Both the position numbers and the translations under genes were made by a program. A stretch of 64,000 bases of DNA, from the NCBI GenBank assembly GCA_014706295.1, contig JACSVZ010000016.1:2275168-2339167 (forward strand), in the 5' to 3' direction. This DNA comes from Lycocorax pyrrhopterus obiensis. Taxonomy: Eukaryota > Chordata > Aves > Passeriformes > Paradisaeidae. A model generated the notes under the pieces. It was not told the DNA's origin and did no database searches. It saw only the letters and a list, made by a program, of their open reading frames with translations. Shown here in pieces: positions 47,801 through 64,000 of the stretch (the stretch's first letter is position 1; each line of letters begins with the position of its first letter).

Positions 47801-50800
47801 TTCCAGGGGCTGGAGCCCCTCTGCTCTGGAGCCAGGCTGGGAGAGCTGGGGGTGTTCACCTGGAGAAGGCTCCAGGGAGACCTCAGAGCCCCTTCCGGGG
47901 CCTAAAGGGACTCCAGGAGAGCTGGAGAGGGACTTTGGAGAAGAGACTGGAGCGACAGGACATGGGGGAATGGCTTCCCACTGCCAGAGGGCAGGGTTAG
48001 ATGGGATATTGGGAAGAAATTCTTCCCTGTGAGGGAGGTGAGGCCCTGGCACAGGGTGCCCAGAGAAGCTGTGGCTGCCCCTGGATCCCTGGAAGTGTCC
48101 AAGGCCAGGTTGGATGGGGCTTGGAGCAACTTGGGCTAGTGGAAGGTGTTCCATGTCAGAGGGTGGGACTGGATAGGCTTTCAGGTCCCTTCCAGCCCAA
48201 ATCATTTTGGGATTCTACAACTCTGAGCTATGCCTGTGAGCATTACTCTTCCCACTTTATCAAGCAGAATCCCAGGATTGCTAATTCCTAATGCTCTAGG
48301 ACTGGCCTGCAAGACATGGCTCACACAACCCAACCCACCCTTGAGGGATTTCTGTAGAACCCCATCAAACAACCCTCTCTGTCCACGTGGCCGAGCTCTG
48401 CCCTTCCTGGGGGGCACTCACCTGCTCAGCCCTGCCTCCTTCACCATGCGCTGCCACACCTGGACCTTCTGCTCCCGCTGCCTCAGTGCCTCCTGGTACT
48501 CCTGGGGAAGCCCCCCTGGCGTCTCCGTGGTGTCTCCTTCCATCTCAAAGGGAATCACAAAGGTGTAGAAGTCCGAGGGGGGCAGGAGGCGGAAGGCGCT
48601 CGTGTCACCGCTGTCCCTGCACACCAGCATGGGGCTGTTCCAGTAGTTTGGCAGAGTGGCCAAGCCCACCTGAGCCATGTGGTCTTCCAGCATGGGATAA
48701 TGGGTGTGGAAAGGGGCAAAGCTGACTGCCTGGTTCCCCGAGAGGATGAGGGGCTGCGTGGGTGTGAGGGTGTGGAAAGTACAGCCGGTGGTGGACGAAA
48801 GGGACAAGCGATGGCAAACCACGATGACCTTGACGTTGTCACAGCTCTGGACGTGGACTGACGTCTCCACGGGGCCCAGGACAAAGGTGCTATTCCGGCA
48901 CTTCTCGATGGTCACGGATCTGCCAAAGAACCACAGAACCATTAGGGTTGGAAGGAACCTCCATGTAGTCCAAGGCAGGGTCACCTGCAGCAGGTGACAC
49001 AGGAACAGGTGGGTTTGGAATGTCTCCAGAGAAGGAGACTCCATGTCCTCCCTGGGCAGCTGTTGCAGTGCTCTGCCACCCTCCATGGAAGGAAGTTCTT
49101 CCTCCTACTGAGGTGAAACTTGTTGTGTTGTAGTTTATGGCCAATGCTCCTTATCCTGTCGCTGGCACCTCTGAACAGAGCCTGGCACCACCCTCTGGCA
49201 CTCCCTGGACATCTCTGTATGGATTGATGGGATCCCCTCTCAGTCTTGTCTTCTCCAGACTAACCAGCCCCAGCTCCCTCAGCCTTTCCTTGGCAAGGTG
49301 ATGCTCCAGTCCCTTCCTCATCTCCATACCCTCCACTGGACTCTCTTGGGAGCTCCTTGTCTCTCCTGAGGAGCCCAGAGGTGGACACAGCACCCCAGAT
49401 GTGCCTCACAGGGCTGAGCAGAGGGGCAGGCTCGCTCCCTGACCTACTGGGAACGCTCTTCCTAATGCCCCCCAGGATCCCACTGGCCTCCTGGCCCCCA
49501 GGACACACTCATGGTCAGTCAGGAGTCCAGCTGTGTCCCAGGAGAACCCAAACTCACCGCAGAGGGGACAGGAGGTAAATGAAGGACTCGTTGCAGCGAT
49601 GGATTCTGACGTGAGCCCCCACCAGAGTGTCCGAGCTCTTGGCCAGGGTCTGCCTGTACACCTGGCTCATGATCACCATGGGGGACACCTCGGGCACCAC
49701 CCGGGCACTGCAGGCAATCTTGGCTCTCCTGGTTGTTCCTTCCACTGCAAAACAAAGCCCACAGAAGCTCAGGCTCCAGCAATCCCTCGGGAAAATAATC
49801 AGCCCCTAAGTTCAAGGATGGTACTTGCCACACCAGTCACACCACCCCTGATGCCTCCTGGGCAGGTCAGCAGCATGAGGCACCAGACATTTCAGAAACT
49901 GAGAGACACTGAAGGATCAAAACCACTTCAAGATTACTTAGGAGCAGCCAAAGCCTCCCACAAGCTCCAGCCAGTCCCGAGCAAGGAAACTCCAGTTCCA
50001 CAAGCCTGTTCCTGAACACAAGACTCAGCTTAGCAGGGAGATCCTGAGGGCAAGTTTTAAGCAGGAATTGTGGGTTTTAAAAAGGGAAATGCTCCCTCTA
50101 CAACACAATCCTTAAGGCCTTCCCCATCCTCCCTAACCCACTGTCCCTCTTGGGATCCTGCACCAGGCAGACAAAACATGGAGTTAAATCCCTTATCCTA
50201 AGGGGGAAAGTGCCTTGGCTCCACTGCCGTGTCCCTGAAGGAGAGGGGCTGGATGGGAGACAAGGAAACCTAGACCAGGTCCCACCCCACTGCCAGATCT
50301 CTGGTCTGCACCAGGAGCAGAGTTCCCATTCCTGGGTTTTGTTTCCTAAATTTTACTTATACTGTTTATCTGTATTTATTTTTCTGTGTTTCTAAATTCA
50401 TTTCTGTAGTTCTAATTTTCTCTATTTCTACTTTTTGATTTCTTTGTATTTTTGTATTTCTACTTCTGTATATTTCTATATATTTCTACATTTCCGTATA
50501 CTTCTGTTTCTACTTTTCCATATTTCTATTTGCCATATTTCTGTGTATTTCTATATATTTCTATTTTGCCCACGTATTCCCATTCCCCCCATATCCCTCC
50601 CATTTCCCCCCACGTCCCCATTCCCCCTCCACATCCCAACTTCCTCCGACATCCCCGTTTCCCCCCACATCCCTCCCCATTCCTCCCATCCTCATTTCCC
50701 CCCATATCCCCATTTCCCCCCCACATCCCTCCCAATTCCCCCACATCCCCATTTCCCCCCCACATCCCCATTTCCCCCATCCCAATTTCTCCCCACATCC

Positions 50801-53800
50801 CCATTTCCCACCACATCCCCATTTCCCACCACATCCCCATTTCCCCCCCACATCCTCGTTTACCCCTACATCCCCATTTCCCCATCCCCATTTCCCCCCC
50901 ACATCCCTCCCAATTTCCCCCTACATCCCCATTTCCCCCCATATCCCTCCCATTTCCCCCCCACATCCCCATTCCCCTCACATCCCCACCTCCCCCCCAA
51001 TTTCCCCCACATCCCCCTCCCCCATCCCCATTCCCCCCCCCACATCCCCATTCTCCCCCACATCCCAATTTCCTCCCACATCCCAATCTCCCACATCCCC
51101 ATCTCCCACCGCCTCATCTCCCACATCCCCATCTCCCCCCACATCCCCATTTCCCCCCCACATCCCCATTCCCCCCACATCCCCATTTCCCCCACATCCC
51201 CATTTCCCCCCCACATCCCCATTTCCCCCACATCCCAATTCCCCCCACCCCACATTCCCCCCACATCCCTCCCAATTTCCCCCTACATCCCCATCTCCCC
51301 CCCACATCCCCATCTCCCCCCACATCCCTCCCAATTTCCCCCTACATCCCCATTTCCCCCCATATCCCTCCCATTTCCCCCCCACATCCCCATTCCCCCC
51401 CCCCACATCCCCATTTCCCCCACATCCCCATTTCCCCCCCACATCCCCATTTCCCCCACATCCCAATTCCCCCCACATCCCAATTCCCCCCACATCCCTC
51501 CCCATTTCCCCCCCACATCCCCATTTCCCCCCCACATCCCAATTTCCTCCCACATCCCCATTTCCCCCCACATCCCCATTTCCCCCCACATCCCTCCCAT
51601 CCTCATTTCCCCCCACATCCCTATCCCCCCCACATCCCCATTCCCCCCCACATCCCCATTTCCCCCTCCACATCCCCATTCCCCCCCCACATCCCAACTT
51701 CCTCCGACATCCCCGTTTCCCCCCACATCCCTCCCCATTCCTCCCATCCTCATTTCCCCCCACATCCCCATCCTCATTTCCCCCCCCACATCCCCATTCC
51801 CCCCCACATCCCCATCCCCCACATCCCATCCCCCCCACATCCCCATTCCCCCCCCACATCCCTGTCTTTCTAAGACCAACTTCCCGGCAGTTTTTCCCAC
51901 CTTGCTGTGCCCAGGCGAGCTTCTTCCCGGCCTTGAGGCAGACGGTCATTCCCAAGGGATTAGCGGTGAGGCAGGAGCGCAGCCAGCTCTCCAGCTTGGG
52001 CAGGGAGAAGGCTCTGGACACCTTGGAATAGCCGTTGTGGCCGTGGCAGGGCTGCCTGAGGGCCAGCTCGTGGAGGGGCCGCACGGTGCCCGAATTGCTG
52101 CCGGTGCCCTCGAGCAGGAAGCTGAGGGCACACACGGCTTCGTAGGACACCAGGCTGCTGCAGCTGGAGTGGGAAGAGGCCGAGAGCTGCTCCGGCTCCA
52201 GCAGCAGCTCCAGCATATCCAGCAGGTGACTCTGCACAAAGGCAAGGTGCTCCTGGTCGTTCCAGTTCTGGGGGAGGGCAGGAAAACACACAGTGGGGGT
52301 GAGTTCTCCAAGCTGAGAAGCTCCGTGGACATCATTTACACAAATCCTTGCTCAGAATCCTTCTAAAGGAAGGAAACCCAGGCAGACACGGTGCTCGTTC
52401 CTGCTCTGCTCTTCCGAAGATGGAGAGACACCTCCCCCAAAAAACTCAAAATAAAACATTTCTATGGATGCTAAAAAGCTTTGGCAGAGAAGCCTTCAGC
52501 TCTCAGCAGCAGTTCGTGAGAGCTCTGTCTTTCTCATGCTGAACTATGCAAAACACGATAAGGTTTCTGTAAACTGAGTCTGCTATCTTGCACCTGCACA
52601 TATAATTAGAATGTTATGATTTCCACTAGGGAAATGAACAATGTGAGAATTGACCAATCTCTCTGGTAGGCAGTCAGCTAGAGGTCCAATAACCTCTTGC
52701 CATTTTAGGTAAACACTAAAGGAACTAAACACATAAAAACCCGTCCTTTGTTAATTAAATAATTCCATTCCATTCTCTTGACTGCATTCCTCTCTCTGAG
52801 TCTTTCTTACTCTCCGGCCGGCAACAGCGACACATTTCATTCCAGCTCCAACACCAAGTATTTCCTCCTGGAGAGCAGCACCAGGCTCTCCCACAATCCT
52901 ACACAAATCCAGGTCGCTGCTGCTGGCATTGGAAGGGAGGAAACAAATCAATAACTGACACTCAAGGTCTTGGAGCTGCTCCGTTGGAAAATTCCTGCAG
53001 CTGGGCCAGGATTCAGTGCCGCCTTCCAGGATAAGAAGCAGAGGGTCATTTCTCCCCAGCGAGTGCACCAATAACCCAAACCCTCTGAAAGAATCCTTAT
53101 TTCAAGTTCTAAATGGCTCCAGCCCCAAAAAAAAAAGCAGGAGACTGTTAAGCAGGGCTTAACAAAGCTGAGTTTTGCTGAAGGAAGACACGGCTGTGAT
53201 CACACCTTGTCCTCACCACCTTTGTTCAATGGCTCAGCATAGTTACCCAGCTCCTATTTTTAATAATTCCAGCTTGCCCCAAGCTGCATTTCACCAGCTC
53301 ATCCTGCTCACAGCAGCACGTGCTGTGCCAGAATTCCAGAGGTTTGCAAATTGTAATCCACTCTCCCACACAGGGACACATCCAACTCCCTCCTTCCTAA
53401 TTACCTGGCAGTATTTTAAAAGGAAACAGCGTTTCCACGTGGCTGATCTACAGCTGAACAACCAGCTCCCCTCTCAGAAACAGAAGGTGACGCCAGGGAA
53501 CACCCTGGGATCCAAAACCCCACACTGGATCACGGGAAAGGCACTGTGAGCACGAGGAAAGCCTCCTGCTTGACTAATAAAGCAAAGAGGCTGTTGCTTC
53601 TTAAAAGGAGACTTGCCAAGACTCTCAGGGAATTTTCAGTCGGCTTTGGACTCCAGGAAAGTCTCATGGAAAACTTTTAAAAACCTTTTTATAAGCTGCA
53701 GAGAACACACCAACTTCACTTCGTTTACCACGGAACAGGAATTCTGCAACCGGACCCTTGCTCACGCTTTGCCCATAGGTGAAACCCTCCCAGGAACAAA

Positions 53801-54485
53801 CCAGCCCCTCTCCGACCCCCCTCAAGGCAGCTCCCCACAGCCAAGAAGCTCCTGCACGCGGAGAATGCCCCAGGCACGGGTACCTTATTCCCGCCGGCCG
53901 ATTTCCCGGTCAGGCTGGGAGACTTAGTCCTGGGGCTGGGCCACTCGTCCCCGAGCAGAGACCTCCGCAGCGAAACCTTGTGGAGCTGCTGGACGTACAG
54001 GAAGAGCAGGAACTGCAGCGTGTCCACGGAGAGCTGGAGAGCACGGGAGAGACAGGGCAGAGTCAGGTCGGGCCGGGCTCCCCTTTAGGCGGGGTCCGGG
54101 CTCCCCCTGCCTTAGGCCGGGTCCGGACTCTTGCCTTGCTCCGCTCCCGCTCCAGCTCCTCGGCGCTGGCGCAGGCCGCCTCAGCCTCGGCCCAGCGCAG
54201 GCGGAGCGGCGGGGCAGGCCCGAGGAGGCCGCGGAAGAGCTCGAAGTAGAGCCAGGCGATCTCGCGGCTCAGCTGCAGCTTCCCGCAGGCGATGTGCCGC
54301 CAGCACGGCCAGCGCAGCCGCGGGAAGCAGCCCTGGTCCGCCCGCGCGCGGGCGTAGGCGGCCGCCTTGCGTAGGTAGTGCGGGGTGAGGCGGGCGGGCG
54401 GCGGAGCCGGCAGCGCTCCCACCAGAAACGGCTCCGTGCGCACCCACAGCCGCACCGGGCCCGCCGCCGCCATCGCCGCCGCCAT
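44700..54485 (-). CDS. TBCCD1: TBCC domain-containing protein 1, complete, six coding exons
   Basis: Relative of tubulin cofactor C and RP2; in vertebrates it locates at the centrosome and is needed for centrosome-nucleus attachment, Golgi shape and ciliogenesis. Six coding parts (54485-54135, 54033-53884, 52267-51901, 49744-49558, 48919-48422, 44829-44700) join without frame breaks into 560 residues, against about 557 in human. Recognisable blocks are the N-terminal WVRTEPFLVGAL and WRHIACGKLQLSREIAWLYF segments, then the TBCC/C-CAP beta-helix domain from about residue 305 to 440 (VGAHVRIHRCNESFIYLLSP, SVTIEKCRNSTFVLGPV, SCDNVKVIVVCHRLS), then a C-terminal helical tail ending GSKQAAG. The family is reported to lack the arginine finger of TBCC and RP2. 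A second in-frame ATG lies four codons after the first. Divergent from DNAJB11, with a shared promoter. Confidence 0.96.
45635..46015 (+). mobile_element. CR1 in TBCCD1 intron 5
   Basis: TTCAGCCTGGAGAAGAGAAG through GGCACAGGGTGCCCCATACC to CCAGGCCATTCTATTC; opposite to the gene. Confidence 0.92.
46321..46373 (+). repeat. 53-bp duplication, copy 2
   Basis: Second copy, in TBCCD1 intron 5, same orientation, 2.9 kb from the first. Flanks are not alike. Confidence 0.85.
47770..48225 (+). mobile_element. CR1 in TBCCD1 intron 5
   Basis: About 455 bp, the longest common-type copy here, from GGAGGCCATGGAAGTGTTCC to CAAATCATTTTGGGATTCTA. Confidence 0.93.
48422..48919 (-). CDS. TBCCD1: TBCCD1 coding exon 5
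   Basis: 165 complete codons, from SVTIEKCRNSTFVLGPV to WQRMVKEAGLS, forming most of the TBCC-like beta-helix. The acceptor TTCTTTGGCAG directly abuts the 3' end of a CR1 element; donor GTGAGT. Confidence 0.95.
48920..49557 (-). other. TBCCD1 intron 4 (638 bp), almost wholly CR1
   Basis: GTGAGT donor, GGCAG acceptor. Recognisable CR1 sequence runs from about 48,922 to at least 49,520 and perhaps 49,545, leaving very little non-CR1 intron. Confidence 0.8.
48922..49520 (-). mobile_element. CR1 LINE 3' part filling TBCCD1 intron 4
   Basis: Older CR1 type, about 600 bp of the 3' end, in the same direction as TBCCD1. Diagnostic segments on the plus strand include GTTGGAAGGAACCTCCATG, GTCTCCAGAGAAGGAGACTC and GATCCCCTCTCAGTCTTGTC. 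Its terminal CTAATGGTTCTGTGGTTCT region leads directly into the exon 5 acceptor. Confidence 0.9.
49558..49744 (-). CDS. TBCCD1: TBCCD1 coding exon 4
   Basis: Starts within a Val codon and reads EGTTRRAKIACSARVVPEV to YLLSPLR, with acceptor TTTTGCAG and donor GTGAGT. It opens the TBCC-like domain. Confidence 0.95.
50355..50565. repeat. T-rich degenerate TATTTCTA repeat
   Basis: About 210 bp of TATTTCTA/CTGTATTT-like units of about 8-12 bp that runs straight into the C-rich array, so the two form one composite locus. Confidence 0.8.
50566..51866. repeat. 1.3-kb hierarchical minisatellite, G-rich in TBCCD1 RNA
   Basis: Degenerate unit of about 18 bp (CACATCCCCATTTCCCCC), some 70 copies, with length variants such as CATCCCTCCCAATTTCCC. 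Higher-order copies exist: 50630-50704 equals 51688-51762 (75 bp) and 50895-50977 equals 51316-51398 (83 bp). In the transcript each unit has G-runs of four or more. Very long apparent reading frames on both strands are artefacts of the absence of stops. Confidence 0.97.
51901..52267 (-). CDS. TBCCD1: TBCCD1 coding exon 3
   Basis: 122 codons plus one base, NWNDQEHLAFVQSHLLDMLE to KKLAWAQQ. Acceptor CCCCCAG; donor GTGGGA is weak and is followed within about 34 nt by long G-runs of the intronic array. Confidence 0.94.
52268..53883 (-). other. TBCCD1 intron 2 (1.6 kb)
   Basis: GTACCC donor and CCCCCAG acceptor. No CR1 is seen. About 52,550-52,830 looks like a possible solo LTR; the rest holds nothing I recognise. 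Confidence 0.8.
52550..52830 (+). mobile_element. possible solo LTR of an old endogenous retrovirus
   Basis: The stretch carries LTR-like order: a GAGAATTGACCAATC-type segment, CCAATAACC, a TATA-like ACATAAAAACCCG, then an AATTAAATAA signal-like sequence and a T/C-rich end. No internal viral gene and no target duplication could be established. Weak call. Confidence 0.25.
53884..54033 (-). CDS. TBCCD1: TBCCD1 coding exon 2
   Basis: 50 codons, LSVDTLQFLLFLYVQQLHKV to KSAGGNK, with acceptor CTCTCCAG and donor GTACCC. Both borders are phase 0. Confidence 0.93.
54034..54134 (-). other. TBCCD1 intron 1, 101-bp GC-AG intron
   Basis: Donor AAG/GCAAGA, acceptor CTCTCCAG. GC-AG introns make up about 1% of vertebrate introns and need a strong flanking donor consensus, as seen here. 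Confidence 0.75.
54135..54485 (-). CDS. TBCCD1: TBCCD1 coding exon 1
   Basis: 117 codons, MAAAMAAAGPVRLWV to ELERERSK. The start has G at -3 and +4. The exon ends AAG before GCAAGA, a GC-type donor. Extending to the next GT would add two residues absent from the family alignment and use a poor donor. Confidence 0.88.
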
Positions 54486-54559
54486 CGCCGCCGCCGCTTC
54501 CGGGTTCCGCCGCGGGCACCATAGAGACGGCCCTTCCCTCCCGCCGGGAGCCGCTGCCC

Positions 54560-62967
<8,408 letters not shown>

Positions 62968-64000
62968 GTGCGTGTCCAGAGCCCACCTGAACCTGGCACG
63001 GCTCATCCAGGGGCTGGAGCAGTCAGGAGGGGCTGTGCTGTCCCTGTGCCCCTTGTCCAACATAACACAGTTGGCTGATGGCCTGTGATTAACTCCCCTT
63101 GGAAGCAAGGGAGCTTGGCTGCTGCGGTTGTGGCTGAGGTTGGGATGTGCTGCTGCTGGAATGTAGCTCTTGGCAAGTTTGCAGGTGCTTTGTTTTGGAG
63201 CTGCCCATGTGTCTGACCCCACAGCCTTGCTGGGCTTAGCCTCTGTCTGCTTTGCCTTGGCTGGAATGGGATCGCAAAGGGTTTTCCAGCCCCTGCTGCT
63301 GCTTTCTTGGAGGCAACACTTGTGGAAATCCCTCTGGTGCCGAGGTAAGGAATGTCACGCTGCGTCAGGAGAAGGGTTGTTCCTCCCCACAGCTCCTTCC
63401 ACCCTTTAGGAGAGATCTGCTGCTCATCCTCAGGGCTCAGATGGAAACCTGATAAACCATGTAGGAATCCTGAAATGGCCAGGAGGGTAAATCCTGTGCT
63501 CCTAGCTGGGAATTCCCTGCTCCAGCAGCCTCTGCTGTGCCTCACAGCAGCTCCAGCTGCTCTGTGTCAGAGTAGGAATCAAGGGCCTCATCCTCTGCCA
63601 CGGGACAAAGATATTCCTGGCATGTACCAGTGCAGCTCTTCAGGAAATCCCCATCCCCAGGGCTTCTTCCAGGGCTTCTTCTGAATCCTGAATTCACTTC
63701 TTTTAGTGGATTTCCTGGACTCCTTAAGTTTGTAGTGGGAAGCCAAGCCCTGAGTGAGTTTTATTCCACCCTTGGCACTTGCTGCTGCCTTGGCCACACT
63801 GTGCCAGCTGCCTTGTGCAGTTGGTGGCTGCAGCTCCAGATGTGGCTCTTCCTGCAGCTGTTTGGGCTGGGAGGTCTGTTCCTCTGAGCTGGGCTTAGAG
63901 TGACGCTGGTTTGTGGTTTTATCTCTGGGCTTTCCCTCTTGTTCCATGAGTGTTGTGCAGGGCACAATGACCACGTCACTGTGAACTCTCAGTCCAGGCT
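62968..64000 (+). other. DNAJB11 last intron, 5' part
   Basis: More than 1 kb after the exon 9 donor. I searched for the expected C-terminal exon (a GIKQLLKQG-like reading) and do not find it, so the terminal exon lies beyond the edge. No repeat is recognised here. Confidence 0.7.

Larger units (their letters stand above)
44830..48421 (-). other. TBCCD1 intron 5 (3.6 kb)
   Basis: GTGAGT donor, TTTCAG acceptor. It contains two long CR1 copies in the opposite direction to the gene (45635-46015 and 47770-48225) and the second member of a 53-bp duplication (46321-46373). Confidence 0.8.
49745..51900 (-). other. TBCCD1 intron 3 (2.16 kb), mostly simple and tandem repeat
   Basis: Donor GTGGGA, acceptor TTTTGCAG. 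About 1.5 kb of it is a T-rich degenerate repeat joined to a C-rich (G-rich in the transcript) array. Only about 49,745-50,350 is ordinary sequence. Confidence 0.85.

Noticed and set aside
47531..48205. 224-codon minus-strand frame
   Set aside because: Antisense of a CR1 copy in TBCCD1 intron 5.
50978..52291. Minus-strand frame of 437 codons with glycine-tryptophan repeats
   Set aside because: Only 52267-51901 is real TBCCD1 exon 3. The rest is read-through into the intronic array.
50435..52366. Long plus-strand frame of 643 codons, rich in Pro/His/Ser/Ile
   Set aside because: It is the C-rich array read through in a frame without stops, and its end crosses the antisense of TBCCD1 exon 3. 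No domain and no codon structure.

Overview
The window is vertebrate, and specifically avian, nuclear DNA. It has split genes with GT-AG introns, no operons, many fragments of the bird LINE CR1 on both strands, and GC-rich minisatellites. Two CR1 3'-end types dominate, and the commonest (the one carrying a GGGCAGGGACACCTTCC-type block) is typical of songbirds, so a passerine is my best guess. That is an inference from repeat style, not a proof.

Layout: positions 1 to about 34,840 contain no protein-coding gene I can support. This stretch is CR1 debris, a 37-bp minisatellite (about 20.34-21.11 kb), a diverged local duplication (30.1 and 31.3 kb) and several repeat-poor, homeobox-motif-rich or CpG-rich blocks that look like candidate regulatory elements. 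Three genes follow in the order and orientation known from human 3q27: CRYGS (minus, 34,885-41,807, 3 coding exons, 178 aa, complete), TBCCD1 (minus, 44,700-54,485, 6 coding exons, 560 aa, complete) and DNAJB11 (plus, 54,879 to beyond the right edge, 9 coding exons present, 337 complete codons, last exon outside). In human the next gene to the left would be DGKG, but I recognise no DGKG exon here.

All exon junctions were read from the sequence and checked for frame. TBCCD1 and DNAJB11 fire divergently from one CpG island; their start codons are 393 bp apart, with seven ATTGG (inverted CCAAT) boxes between them, the last four spaced 30-32 bp. CRYGS has a compact lens-type promoter (TATA box, two TGAGTCA Maf-type sites) and a polyadenylation signal only 34 bp after the stop.

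The genes do not form a pathway: CRYGS is a lens structural protein, TBCCD1 acts in centrosome and Golgi positioning, and DNAJB11 is an ER luminal Hsp40 co-chaperone of BiP. The most unusual observations are in the TBCCD1 introns: intron 4 is almost entirely one CR1 element whose 3' end appears to supply the splice acceptor; intron 3 carries a 1.3-kb hierarchical array that is G-rich in the transcript and starts about 34 nt from a 5' splice site; intron 1 is a 101-bp GC-AG intron. CRYGS intron 2 holds a nearly perfect 50/47-bp VNTR.
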